Positions 44,601 to 56,223 are shown, counted from the first letter of the stretch. The stretch: 64,000 nt of DNA from Arthonia radiata (GCA_002989075.1 PSQN01000015.1:186001-250000), one strand, 5' to 3'. Numbers and translations: made by a program. Notes: generated by a model from the sequence alone, not told the origin.

Positions 44601-45782
44601 GAAGCAATGGCCCCGTCTTCGGAAGCTGTAGATGCATTCGCGTCTTCTGTCATCAGCGCGATGTCAAGAAGTTTTGAAGACTGCACCATTGAAGGTGAGT
44701 AGCGTTCAAGCTCCTCCCGTGCAGCCGCTTGCATTTGCTCGCGCCCATCCCACTCTGCAATGAGAAAGGGCGCCTCAGACCAGTTCAATTGCCATTGCTG
44801 GAACTGGCCATGTTGGGACGCGACAAACAGGTGTACTGGGCCACGCGTGGAAATTTGTTGGACGCGGACTGCTGCTACGTCCCGTACGAGCCCAGCTCCG
44901 GCGAATGCGCTGAGGATGCCGCCAAACAAGCCACCGCTCGCGCTACTTTTCTGTGCTCGTAAATATTGAATGTTGATTGATGGTCGAGATTGAGCGTCTC
45001 GGAGTTGAAGCTGCGCTAATCGGTCACTGCTCGTAGTCACCACAAAGCCGGCAACATGCGCATTCTCAATGTTCACGACTGTCTCGCCGGAGTAGAGGCC
45101 CACTGAGCCCTCGGAACTTGTGCGCCGATGCGCAAAGAAGTTAAGAGCATCGGCGCTGTCCAGATTTTCCCAGTAGGTGACCTTTCCCGAACGCGGATGT
45201 ATAGTCAAGAGCCCGATGCTGGTCTGTGATCCGGTGATTACCAGCGAGCCAAACGGTAAGGGCTCATCTGGTCTTGTAGGAGTTGTGAGTCGGACGGATT
45301 TGGTCGGGGGCGAGGGTGAGCTACTGGAATAGTTCCAGACATAGGCAGTGGACTTAGTCAGTGCAAGTGCCAGCTTCGAAGATGGGTCAAAGTGACCGCG
45401 GTAGTCTACGAGTTATTAGCTTGCAATGCTTAGAACAACAGGAGCAGTCTCACATGCCTTCTCTGCTTGTGCGAAGCTCTTTCGGCAAGCCCGGCAGTTG
45501 GCCAACAGTATAGTTTTCGTTCTTGACAAGTATGTCGAGACTGGGGTCATCTGCAGCTTTAGGTGCTTGACGGACCGGTATATCGTGTGTTAGAGGAGCC
45601 ACCGCATGGCCATTGGTCATTTCCGAGTCTACAGGCGCAACAGATGCTCCGTTTGCCGATGTCTTAGGTCGTTTGCGTACGGGCTGACTTCGTATGCTTG
45701 CCGCATCTTCGACATCTTTGCGACCGCGCCGTCTTGGATTACGGCCAGATACTGTATGTGCGCCTTGGGTTTGAGTGGACAT
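41678..45782 (-). CDS. nup133: Nucleoporin Nup133
   Basis: Minus strand, exons 45782-45458 and 45405-41678; 1350 aa. Nup133 is a scaffold subunit of the Y (Nup84/Nup107) complex of the nuclear pore. The N-terminus is disordered and basic (RNPRRRGRKD, PVRKRPKTS). A beta-propeller follows (about 85-500), with DILVKNENYTVGQLPGLP at its entry and SSASGGLFGGILSAFAGAG in a loop. The rest is alpha-helical, with MLLPELVESLPEDRRSIRPL, LVFDTDKFTDVLSWTYNGVY and helical repeats to the end. The only way I found to join the exons in frame uses a GC donor (GCATGT) with acceptor CGTAG; every GT alternative hits a stop. Divergent from mct1. Confidence 0.88.
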
Positions 45783-46181
45783 GATCGCGATATGATTGGT
45801 CGCGAGACACGTCGTCTCACGCGTTGGCGGAGACGATGTTCGTCATCGAAGGCAATGAGGAGAAGGTGAAGGGATCGTCAAGCCATTGAGGTGATACACG
45901 CGGTAAGAGCAACGTGGAGTTTGCGAACGTAATGATGTTGTTTTGAGGACTGGATTGTTTTTATTCCAAACGGATGGAGTTAAGACGAAGAGTGACAGGG
46001 ACCCTCGGCTGGTCCCGCGCCAAGCCTAAACTATCTAGCAGGGTCGCCAAAATAGACAACCTCTCGTCCCTTTCTACCACCAGACGATGAAGCTTTATCG
46101 CGTTGCTTAAATATTTCAAGCATGTCCACATTGGAAGACATGTGCAGACTGCTACATCATTCATAGTGAGCAAAAGCGAAC
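45783..46181. promoter_or_regulatory. Divergent promoter, nup133 / mct1
   Basis: The 399 bases between start codons hold the promoters and leaders of both genes. No clear element could be named. Confidence 0.45.
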
Positions 46182-47548
46182 ATGCATATACCTCGCTCAA
46201 ATCCTCCCAGCCTCGACGCTCTCCGACGTCTTGCAACACACACAGCTCGCACAAGATGGCCAGACTTATACCGCGAGACATGTCTTCGGAAAGGCTACGC
46301 CACTGCAGCGCAACAGCCAAGGCCGAAGATTGCCATGTTCTTCCCCGGCCAGGGCGTTCAACGTGTTGGCATGATCGGACCGTGGCTGGAAGCGTTCCCT
46401 CGGACCGCGAAGCCTGTCATACAAGAGGTGGACGAGTTGCTGCAAACGCCGCTCTCACGCATCATCGAGGAGGGGCCAAACTCCCTCTTGAACCAGACGC
46501 AAAACGCTCAGCCAGCCATACTAGCAGCTTCCATCATGTGCCTTAGGGTATTCGAGAAAGAGTTCGGATTCAACACAGCGGATAGGGTGGACTACGTGCT
46601 CGGGCACTCACTCGGGGAGTTTGCAGCTTTAGTAGCAGGCGGATACTTGCAGTTTCGAGACGCCCTGAAGATGGTCAGACTGCGCGGCGAGGTTTCCGCG
46701 AGATGTTCAGCAGAGGCGCGGCAAGAGGTGGGCGACGTTGGCATGGTCGCGTTGCTGTGCGAGCCGGATCGGCTGGACGATTTGATCTCGTCGATACACG
46801 AATTTCTCGGGTACGGGTCACCGGGCTCCAAGCAAGACTCGTCCGAGGTCGCCCCGGTGGAGCAGGTGCTGATTGCCAACATCAATTCCAAGAATCAGAT
46901 CGTGCTGAGCGGGCCCTTCGCGCGGATCAAGACACTACTTGCCAACTTACGCGAGTTCGGAGGACACGACCCTCGCGCCGTGCAAATAAAGTCTGAGACA
47001 CCTTTTCACAGTCCTCTTATGAAGCCTGCACAGGAAGCAATGCACCAGTTCCTGCGAAAACCTGGCGAGGACATCGTTACATTTCCTGGTGTTATGCCAT
47101 GCATCTCGAATGTCACAGCACGACCGTTTCAATCTTCGGATGAGCTGAAGGATCTGCTAGCACGGTCTTGTGTAGACACAGTACTTTGGTGGTGAGTTCA
47201 AACCCCTGACCTACTTTTCTGCCCTATGGTGCTCTCAGCAGTCAGCCCGCCGTCATGGGTTGGAAACAGCTGTTTGAGAACCTTGAAGTTTGCGTGGCAA
47301 CGATACACAGAGTGAATTGTGCTGACAGTTGACTACTCAGGGACTCCATCAAGTACCTGGATCAAGAGGCCAAAGTCCGCCGCTGGATCGGCATCGGACC
47401 GGGTAAGGTCGGTCGTAATCTCGTCGGGAAAGAAGTTGGCATGAAAGGGGCAGTAAAAGGCGGTGGTGTATGGGGCATCAGCAGCCCCAAAGAATGTGAA
47501 GAAGCCCTGAAAGGAGTAGACGCGACCGATTCTGCCGAGGAAGATTGA
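46182..47548 (+). CDS. mct1: Mitochondrial malonyl-CoA:ACP transacylase
   Basis: Exons 46182-47191 and 47341-47548; 405 aa. The intron (149 nt) is GTGAGT...ACTCAG and joins VLWW to DSIKYLDQ. The enzyme loads malonyl groups on mitochondrial acyl carrier protein for type II fatty acid (octanoate/lipoate precursor) synthesis. The N-terminus is Arg-rich without acidic clusters, a likely mitochondrial presequence. Active-site elements are FFPGQGVQRVGM (oxyanion Gln), GHSLGEFAAL (nucleophile Ser), MVRLRGE (Arg) and TPFHSPLM (His). The C-terminus WIGIGPGKVGRNLVGKEV is typical. The stop codon lies 10 bases from the stop of the convergent SDR gene. Confidence 0.93.
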
Positions 47549-47558
47549 GATTCACTTG

Positions 47559-48552
47559 CTATGCTGTACCTGGCGCGTATCCGCCGTCTGAGCAGGTCAG
47601 AGACGCAACCCCTTCGATCGACCATGTGGGGCAACTCACCGACTTGCACCTTCATTCCGGTCATGGACGAGTTTCTTGCCAACATGATGAAGGCATCGGC
47701 CGTGTCATCAAGATCGGTCACCTTTTTCAGGACTGCGTTCTCCTCGATGGCTTTCAGCCTGTCCGGCGTGAAGTTCTTCAAGCCCCATTCAGTGAGCAGC
47801 AGGCCAGGCAGCACTGCGTTCACACGTAACTTGGGCCCCTGCGTCTGAGCAAGACATTTCATCAGATGCAGCCCGGCTGCCTTGGTAATTGAGTAAGGCA
47901 TCGAAGACCCGCCCTGGGAAACGCCGGCGACCGAGGACGTGATGAGAAACACCCCGCCCTCGTCATTCGAGTTGAAGTGCGGCATAGCGGCACGACAGAG
48001 GGCCATTTGCGCCTTGACGTTAACTTGCCAGCACTGAGAAGACGTCAATAGCGTGCATGAGAGACGTCATGGTCGGCACTCACGCGATCCCACTCTTCGT
48101 CTGTATTCCCGTGCAGGTCGCCGAACGTACTATTCTTCGTATATCCCTGCGACAGTCGGTCAACTCACTTGTTATCGGCTGGGCAGAGGGTCGCATACAG
48201 CATTCGAAATGATAACGTCAATGCCGCCGAAGGCTTTGACGGTCGCCTCGACGAGCTCTTCGCAGACCTTCAAATCCCCAGCGTCCTAAAGAAGGTCAAC
48301 CCAGCCCTTTTTTCCCTGGTCCACGCTCCACCCTGCAAGCGGTTCGCTGTTCACACTCACACCTTGGAGCGCAATTGCCCGAGTACCGCCTTTCTTGATC
48401 TCCTCGACCACTCCGGCGGCAGCGTCCCCGCTTTGCACGTAGTTCACAGCAACATCAGAGCCCTCTTGACCGAAGCGTTTCGCTACCAAAGCACCCAAAC
48501 CTCTCGAACCGGCTGTGACTAGCACACGCCTACCCTTGAGGCTGTATGGCAT
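47559..48552 (-). CDS. Short-chain dehydrogenase/reductase
   Basis: Minus strand, five exons: 48552-48361, 48285-48199, 48146-48084, 48033-47640, 47587-47559; 254 aa. All donors are GTGAGT or GTATGC and all phases agree; the last exon (9 codons) restores the normal ending VQVDGGYAPGTA. Motifs are LVTAGSRGLGALVAKRF (a TAGSRGLG variant of TGxxxGxG), VIISNAGYTKN, ITSSVAGVSQGG with the catalytic Ser and YSITK with the catalytic Tyr and Lys. The segment LRVNAVLPGLLLTEWG is typical of fungal SDRs of unknown substrate. It is tail-to-tail with mct1, so the two 3' UTRs must overlap. Confidence 0.88.
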
Positions 48553-48727
48553 CTTCTGTTGGGTCCTGGGCCGTGTACTCTTGGTTTCTCACTCAGAGTA
48601 ATTCAGCAGCTTTCCTTCAAAGAGAATCGCAGGAGAAGTTCAGTACTCTACCTTCTGACGGGAATAGCACACTCCACGTGAGGCCTTCTTTAGTCTAATT
48701 GACCTTACGAGGAGCTACCTCAGCTCC

Positions 48728-48773
48728 GAGGGCGGGGTTCCTCGTCGGCTCTTCGGCGACGCTTGCCTCGGGG
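48728..48773. other. Nested inverted repeat upstream of the DJ-1 family gene
   Basis: CCGAGG (48728) pairs with CCTCGG (48768), and inside it CGTCG pairs with CGACG around a 9-base loop. If transcribed, this would form a GC-rich hairpin about 120 bases before the start codon of the DJ-1 family gene. It may be chance. Confidence 0.4.
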
Positions 48774-48893
48774 CTAAATAGTAGATCCCCAGAAAGGGCT
48801 TGTTCCATCATTGATAGCGAGAGTGAACAACACACACCTGAAACGAGACAAAACGGACAACTAACCTTCGCAACGGTTTGCACAGCTGCGATC

Positions 48894-49724
48894 ATGACTA
48901 CAAAAGCTATTATATTGATGGCCGACTACGGCAACGATCCGACCGAGGTGGCAACACCCTTTACGGTCTTCAAAAAAGCTGGATTCGAGGTGATGTTTGC
49001 GACAGAGAACGGCAATGCGCCCGCATGCGACGAAAAGATGTACAAAGGATGGACTCAGAAACTACTTGGCGCCCCGCAGGTTGCAGTAGACCAACACACC
49101 GCTATGGTGTCAGACACGTCGTATCGCAAGCCCCTTTCATGGACTACGCCAGACTTTAGCCTCCAAGACTACGACCTTGTCTTCCTACCAGGCGGTCATG
49201 AGAAGGGCATGCGCCAGATCATTGAGTCAAAGACCCTGCATAGGCACCTGGCAGAGTATGTGCCGTTGACCAGTCGGAGCGCTCCGTCGAGCAGAAAGTG
49301 CTTGAGCGCCATCTGTCACGGAGTCCAGGTGCTCGCTGTTGCCGACAAGCCTGGCGACGAGTCCAAGAGCATCATTCACGACTTCGAGACGACAGCGTTG
49401 CCCGGTACCATGGAGCAAGGCATCTTCTGGGCAACACGGCTGTTCCTAGGTGACTATTACAAGACGTATGGCCCAGCATCGGATAGCGTCGAGCAGATCG
49501 TAAGGAAGAGGCTAGATGATCCTGACCGACAGTACCAAAATAGCTTATCGATGTCGCCGTAAGTTCCTGCCGCGCTGTTGCTTGATGGTCTTGGAGAGGT
49601 GCTAAAACATACCAGATTCGTCCATGAGGACCCGAACTACAGATACCTATCTGGCCGTTTCCCGCCAGACGCAGATCTTCTAGCGAACCTCGTTGTGGAG
49701 ATGGTGAACAAGGCAAAGGCATGA
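48894..49724 (+). CDS. DJ-1/PfpI (class I glutamine amidotransferase-like) protein
   Basis: Exons 48894-49558 and 49616-49724; 257 aa. The intron is GTAAGT...ACCAG. The fold is that of DJ-1/Hsp31-type proteins. The Glu of ADYGNDPTE near the first strand and the nucleophile Cys in AICHGVQVLA (about residue 142) are the usual pair. LVFLPGGHEKGM forms the conserved loop. A cap-like insertion (GWTQKLLGAPQVAVD) resembles the glyoxalase III/Hsp31 branch more than human DJ-1. Activity (glyoxalase, chaperone or none) is not decidable. The frame is open upstream of the ATG, but without a start codon, so the ATG before TTKAIILMADYG was chosen. Confidence 0.88.
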
Positions 49725-50113
49725 CGAAGTCGCGTGATAGTATACTCTGAACTCAAGAATAGATTGGTAGTGTCACCAGCTTACTGTGCTCCTACCTGCA
49801 TATGATCGAGCACAGTCTTACATGCCAATACGGATGAGCTTGGCCCCGACGCCATACTCGAAGCGGCGAGGGTAAGCGAAATCGGGACTTTAAATGGGGC
49901 GAGTGGGGTACCCCAGCCCGAGAGTGCCGCTCGTGTGATGATCTGCTTCGCTCACCAGCAACTGCTGAGAAATCTTTATTTTCCTCTCGCCTCTTGCGCA
50001 GAGCTTACATAACGTCTCCTTGGTTTCAATGTCGTCTCGCAGGCTCGAGCACTAATGAAGTAGCGCAACAAGCACGTGACGACTGTGCGCTGTATAAGGT
50101 AGACTATTGAATT
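49725..50113. other. Intergenic region
   Basis: 3' region of the DJ-1 family gene and promoter of the MFS gene. No gene seen. Confidence 0.5.
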
Positions 50114-51873
50114 ATGCGCTCCTATCAAAGCGGTGATGTCTCGCCGCTGTCATCCTCGGACGACCCGGACCGACAGTATCCATACGAGAAGGACCACGCT
50201 ACGTATGGCGACGACGTCGTATACCATGACGATCTGGCTATCCCAGAGCTAGAAGCCACCACCGAGAAGAAACTCACAGCCAAGATCGACCTGCGAGTCG
50301 TCCCGGTCTTGACAGTCCTCTACCTGCTCGCCTTTCTCGACCGCGTCAACATCTCCAACGCGCAATCGTTTGGACTACTCACAGACCTGAAGCTCAAGAA
50401 CACTGAGTTCAACACGTCGCTTGTTATCTTCTTCGTGCCCTACGTTGTCTTCGAGATCCCGGCGAACTTGCTGCTGAAGAAGTTCAAGCCGCATGTATGG
50501 CTGTCGGGGTGCATGTTCCTCTTTGGCTTGGTGACGCTATGTCAAGGCCTGGTACAGAATTACAGCGGCCTGCTGGCGACCCGCTTCTTCCTTGGACTCG
50601 CGGAGACGGGTATGTTCCCGGGCTGTTTTTATCTTATTGGGATGTGGTATCGGAGGGAGCAGGCACAAAAGCGCTTCACGTTCTTCTTCTCAAGTGCGAC
50701 GCTTGCTGGCGCCTTCGGTGGCTTACTGGCGAGTGCGATCGGTAAGATGGATCATATGAGAGGTTACCGCGCTTGGCGCTGGATCTTCATCCTAGAGGGC
50801 GTGCTGTAAGTGGAAGCATAAGGTCTCGTTCTATAGTTGCTGATACCTTCAGGACTTGCGTTGTCGCATTCATCTGCTACTTCGTTATCTCAGACTTTCC
50901 TGAGGACGCGAAGTGGCTTACGCCCTCAGAACGTAACTACATACGAGCGCGTCTGCGCGCAGACGTCGGCCATGCAGCGCTCGAGCGACCGACGAGATTC
51001 TCGGACGTTGTTACTTTTTTCAAGGATTACAAGGTCATCCTGGGATGGCTGATGTACTTCGGACTTATCGTTCCTGCTTATGGCTATGCTTACTTCTCAA
51101 CTACAATCATTCAGAGCTACGGCTATAGTCCGATCTCGAGTAGGCCCACCTTTGAATTGGTGTCCAGAATCCGTGGCTGACGATTTGCAGCGCAATTGCA
51201 TTCTGTGCCACCTTGGGCCGCTGCATGGGCATTGGCCATGCTACTCTCCTTCATCTCGGACGGTACAAAACACAGGCTTGCCTTCGCTCTCTTCGCTGAA
51301 TGCGTGTGCATCACTGGCCTTGCGATACTGGTCACCGTACATAACGACCTGCGTACTGAGTACGCAGCGCTTTTCGTAAGTCACCATACGTGGCAAGAAA
51401 GCCGTGGAAAGTCTTGCTAACGTGAAGTCACGCAGCTCACAACGATGGGCGCGTACTCAGCAGCGCCCATCGTCGTCTGCTGGTTTCAGCAAAACCTTGC
51501 GGGCCATCACAGACGCGCTATCGGATCAGGTTGGCAAATCGGCATGGGGAACATGTAAGTCTTGTTGTCAACAGACACCGTCGCGGGACCGCTTTTCGTT
51601 ACAAGAAGATATGTGCTGACGTTCTGAAATCGAAGTGGTGGCATCATCGCCACTTACATCTTTCTGCCCAAGGACAAGCCCAGATATACGCGGGGCTACG
51701 CGGTGTGTTTGGGCTTCGTATGTCTCAGCTTCGTGTCTTGCCTTATCTACGCGTCGGCATGTTGGATGCAGAACAAAAGAAAAGCGAAGATGCCAAAGCC
51801 GGTTGGGCCGCAGGCGGAGGCCGAGGAAGCGGAGAAGGGCGATCTTGCTCAGGGGTATCGATACCTGTTGTGA
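50114..51873 (+). CDS. MFS transporter, allantoate permease (anion:cation symporter) family
   Basis: Exons 50114-50805, 50853-51139, 51191-51375, 51436-51554, 51636-51873; 506 aa. All four introns keep phase; one ends CGAAG. It is a twelve-helix plasma-membrane carrier. Family signs are LTVLYLLAFLDRVNISNAQS (helix 1), RFFLGLAETGMFPGCFYLIG, MWYRREQAQKR after helix 4, FILEGVLTCVVAFICYF, and TQLHSVPPWAAAWALAM with SAAPIVVCWFQQNLAGHHRR in the C-terminal half. These match the Dal5/Tna1 group, whose members carry carboxylate-bearing nutrients such as allantoate, nicotinate, pantothenate or biotin precursors. The exact substrate is not predictable. The tail is short, charged and cytosolic. Confidence 0.9.
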
Positions 51874-52015
51874 AAATCTGTACGAGCACCTCATTAGAAT
51901 TACAGCCCGACGCTTTTATGATCGCAACAATGAGAAAGTCAGACGCCTGAGATGTCTTTCTCATACAGATTTAAAGGACTGTGAATATTGCATGCCTCAA
52001 GTTGAGATTCATTTC

Positions 52016-53271
52016 TTAGCTCGGCTGCGTAGCGCAACCCACTAATCCAGCCTCTTCGATATGAGCATCGCTTTCCGGCTGCCAATGTCGCAGCTGATAC
52101 CACTGTACTTCACGTTCTCCTAGGACCCTCTTGTCTTGACCCGACTCTTGTACACGATTAGGCGCGAGCGAGCGAAAGCTTCGCGAGACAAACCGAGGGA
52201 AGTGGAAGAATTCCCAAGCGGTGCTGAGTTTGCGAAGGATGGGGAGGTTGGCGGCGATGAAGTATAAGGACGGTTCGATGACTGTCATTTCGCTTGTGAT
52301 GATGCTGATGCCTTCAACAGTCCTACTGTTAGAGGTCAGTATGCAGGCCGCATGGACTGAGTACTTACGGAACGTGTTGTGCTTCTTAAAAGTCTGCTCA
52401 ACGAGTGCCAAGCGGACAATGCACGCAACCATGCCGCTAAGGCGAAATGCACCAGATCAGTATTGACGACGCATCTGTGCGGATACCGTTGATGGACGGC
52501 TCACAGGCTCCCGACTCCAAACGTCACTGCAACGCCGAATCTCTTTCTCGCGGGCATATGCAGTTGCCAGATGCTTCTGAGGGGCAACAACAATAGCACG
52601 ACGTCGCTCGCCACGTTCGGGACATTGATGGCTTTGCCAATCGCCGCGCTGTTTAAACAACGCGCGGTGGGTCGGGCGCGCGGATCCCAGTACCCGCGCA
52701 GCGGGACGCAGACCATGGCAGCAGGGACGAGAAACGCCACGCAGTTCGCGACGAGGAATGAAATGGTCCCGAATACTGCGACGCGCATGCTCCGGCTTGG
52801 GAATACGCGGAGGTACAGGGCGCACGTAGAGAGCTTCGGAAGAGTGACCGTCAAGATGAAGCAGAGGAAAGCGGCGTATGCCACCTTGCGTGCTTGAACT
52901 TCGTAGGCGTGTCGATCCGAGCTGTCATTCGAAGCGCGGGCATGAATATCGGAGAATTGGAGATGGACGTCGTCTGATCGCTCATGCTGTCAGCGGTGTT
53001 GAAGCGAAACTGTTGTTATGACGCTTTACGAGGCAGCGAGAGATTTGAAGTACTCACAGATTGACAAGACACCGAGTGCAATTGTTGGCGGAAGGGCGAG
53101 GAAGATCGTGGTGTCGTCCCACCCCCAGGAGACCTCGTGGGCTGCCCTTCGAGCACAGAGACGGAGGACCGCAAAGGCGGCCACGAGCATGAGAAAGGTC
53201 ACAGCAACCGCAAGGTATTGACGGAGATACGCTTTGTCTGACGCCAATTGCCCGGTATCTGTGGTAGCCAT
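52016..53271 (-). CDS. Fungal rhodopsin-domain (PTH11-related) membrane protein
   Basis: Minus strand, exons 53271-53058, 52973-52505, 52436-52016 as modelled; 367 aa. Hydrophobic helices and family marks include AHEVSWGWDDTTIFLAL, LPKLSTCALYLRVFPSRSMR, NVPNVASDVVLLLLPLRSIW and EGISIITSEMTVIEPSLYFI. The cysteine region VCVPLRGYWDPRARP...RCLN is typical. The acceptor of exon 2 (GATCAG) is chosen by frame. In the last exon a GTAAGT...CTAACAG pair (52366-52324, 43 nt) looks like an intron but would shift the frame; leaving it in, or using a weak donor to remove 39 or 48 nt, keeps the conserved last helix. It may be a slightly damaged gene. It is convergent with the MFS gene. Confidence 0.75.
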
Positions 53272-53935
53272 TTCGGAGGGGAAGATTGCACTGACCGCAA
53301 CTGTGCGACGAGGTTTTGATGGTGAAGTCAACACATCTCAACGCAGTCAGTGTCTCGAGTGGGCATGGAACGGCCTTTGAGCTCTAGCGAGTGCCACTAT
53401 CTGCGCGATATGCCGTCTTCTCGGCGGGGACGGGGAACACGTTAGAGATCTGCACGGTATGCGCAATCAATACATCTGTCATGCACATTGACGAGGTACC
53501 TATACGACATCTCGAGAACTGCCTTGGATTGGGCTGTTTCAGTCGGAGGACGTGACTGCTGCTACGGCGGCGAGAGAGAGACTTCTCGGCTTTTATCAGG
53601 TAATCGAGAAGACTGTCTTACATGCTGCATGCTACAGTCTCTAGGCATATCTTATTGTGGCGTGTTATGACATTCATTAGGCGAGCTTGTGAGCTGCGGT
53701 ACTTCGAGTGCCATATATTGTGCATTTCAGGTTAGCTCGCCGGGTCGCGGAACCTTCTCCGCTTGGGGCGTCGATGTCCGGGAATGTGCCCCACCGAAAC
53801 CCCTAAATCCTTTGGCCGCGAAGGGGTGCTCGGGGTGAAAAGGCCCTAAATGCGCGGCAAGCTATTCTGACATGCACTCTCGATTGCTTCAAGTCGGGAT
53901 TGGTTTCATGGGGACGGCAGCTCTTAGCAAGCACC
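53272..53935. promoter_or_regulatory. Divergent promoter region, rhodopsin-domain gene / gpi10
   Basis: The 664 bases between divergent start codons show no gene. Promoters of both neighbours must lie here. Confidence 0.45.
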
Positions 53936-56223
53936 ATGACCGACAAGCAGGGTGCCAGCGATGACGAGAAGAAGCCATCAAGTGTAACAAAGCCAGCCCA
54001 CCCAGACGTCCGCAGGCAGCACAAGTTCGACGTAGCGCTCATCATCGGCGCCGTCCGTCTCGTGGCCGTAGTGACAACATGGACATACTTTCAAGCAGAT
54101 GAGTACTTCCAGTCTCTCGAACCGGCATGGCAGCTTGCGTTCGGCCAGGACAGCGGTGCCTGGATTACGTGGGTTAGTCGAATGTCAGCCTTCCACCCAT
54201 GAATATGTGGAAGAACAGCACGCTCGAAGTCGGCAAATAAAGCTAATTATGAGTGAAGGAGTGGGACCATCAGCTGCGCTCATCTCTTCATCCGATGCTC
54301 ATTGCGGGAGGTTATTATGTCGCAGCAGCCTTGAATTGGATCCTGGGTCCACCGGTGAGCATACGCTCACGTATCTTTGTATGGATGCCGCGTCTGTTGC
54401 ACGCCTTTGCAGCAGGGGCTCAGGACTGGTTTACTTGGAAATTCGCGCAGACTCTGTTCGGCGAGAACAGCAATGAGTCGTCCGTGGCTGTAAGTCTATT
54501 TCCAAATTAAAGATGCCCAACTGTCATATGAATCCATATGCATTTGATCATCACTGACTTTCTTAGCTTGCCTTTAGCCTTCTCAGTCCATGGCAATTTT
54601 GTGCTGGCACAAGATCTTTCGTAAATGGGTTGGAAACGAGTATGACAGTCACAGCATTGGCATATTGGCCATGGCGGTGGTTTGACCAGAGTGCTACTGT
54701 TGAGCAGCGCAAACGGTCGGCAAGAGAGTAAGCCGAGAGTCGAAGAATGAACGTTCAGCAGCTGACAGGAAAAGACTTTCGCGTAGCGTGGTCATGGCTG
54801 CACTCGCGGTGATTCTGAGACCAACGAACGGGCTGATCTGGTTCATCCTCACTGGCTCGCTCGTGTTCTATGCGTCGCAAGATGAGATGATGTATCTGAT
54901 GCAGCAGGTGTCCATCTGTGGGTGAGTATATTTAGCATATGTTCTGTGTCTTAAGAAGACGGTGGCTGAGTCACGCCTAGTACCGCAGTGATAGCAGTAT
55001 CGTTTGGCATGGACAGACTATACTATGGTCTTTGGACGTTCCCGCCAGTGCGCTTTCTCGGCTTCAATGTTGTCGAGAATATCTCCGAGTTCTATGGCAG
55101 CCATCGAAGAGACTACTACTTCACAGAGGGACTGCCGCTTCTGCTAATGACAGCTCTACCGTTCGCCTTGGTGGGCTTCTATCAAGCACGACGTGGCGAA
55201 TCAGCTGCCGCTGCTCAGCCTGGGCAGAACGTTGCTGGTGCCTTGCGCGCTCTTGCCACAACGGTCCTCGTCATGATCACAGCGCTCTCCTGCATAGCTC
55301 ATAAGGAAGTGCGCTTCCTCTACCCGCTATTCCCCATCTTCGCGACTCTTTCAGCCAAACCAATCTGCCACTTCTTCAACTTCACATCCTTTCCCAGGCC
55401 TTCATCAACGCTAAAGCTGGCGTTGGGCATCACCATAGTGTTGGTCAACCTCGTCATCACCTTCTATGTCTGCGTGGTACATCAACGGGGACCCATCGAC
55501 ATCACGTACTATCTCCGCAACCAATTATACGCCCTTAATACCGACGCGCTCGTCCTCGGCACGCGCATCGCAGGTCCAACGTCACTGTTCACAACTACTG
55601 GCACCTGGATACTGTGGCTGTTCGGAGACAGGACGGAGAGATCTCGCGAACCTCTGCGGCCCATCAGCGCAGCATTTCTAATGCCCTGTCACTCCACACC
55701 ATGGCGGTCACATCTCGTACATCCAGAGATCAAGGCTTGGGCACTGACGTGCGAGCCGCCGATTGGTATGAATAGCACAGAGCGTGATCACTATCTCGAC
55801 GAGGCGGATCAGTTCTACGCGGACCCTGTTTGGTGGCTACAAGAAAACATGGGACCGCTTCCAACAAGAGGCAGTAAATGGATCGACGAAGGATGGGATA
55901 TGCGCGACGCCCCCGTCAACAGCACGAAAGCTCCCACAACCAACGCATTCGCAGGAAAGGGCAAGCGTCCATGGCCTAGGTATGTCGCGTTCTTCCAACA
56001 GCTGGAGGGCGTGATGAACGAGGTCGCTGGCGGCAAGCAAAGCCGGTACGAAGAATGCTGGCGCGGCTTCAACACGCACTGGCACGATGATCGAAGGAGA
56101 CAGGGCGACATCATCGTCTGGTGCGTGGATGGGAACATCGACGGAACAAAGCTTGTCGAAGAATATGATATGCTCAAAGGCGAGAAGGCGAGCGCAAGCC
56201 TGGGGGTTGAGCAGGCAAGGTAA
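53936..56223 (+). CDS. gpi10: GPI mannosyltransferase 3 (Gpi10 / PIG-B)
   Basis: Exons 53936-54172, 54259-54489, 54567-54727, 54769-54921, 54981-56223; 674 aa. All phases agree; the first donor is GTTAGT. It is an ER enzyme of glycosyltransferase family 22 that adds the third mannose to the GPI anchor precursor, using dolichol-phosphate mannose. Family motifs are QADEYFQSLEPAW in the first luminal loop, WEWDHQLRSSLHP, SPWQFCAGTRSFVNGLET, LRPTNGLIWF and the conserved HKEVRFLYPLFPIF. About ten membrane segments are seen. The luminal-type C-terminus has WHDDRRRQGDIIVWCVDG. After the TAA stop the same frame stays open for 47 more codons with coiled-coil character; see findings. Confidence 0.9.

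Noticed and set aside
48699-48893. N-terminal extension of the DJ-1 family protein
   Set aside because: The frame is open but has no ATG, and the known fold begins right after the ATG at 48894.
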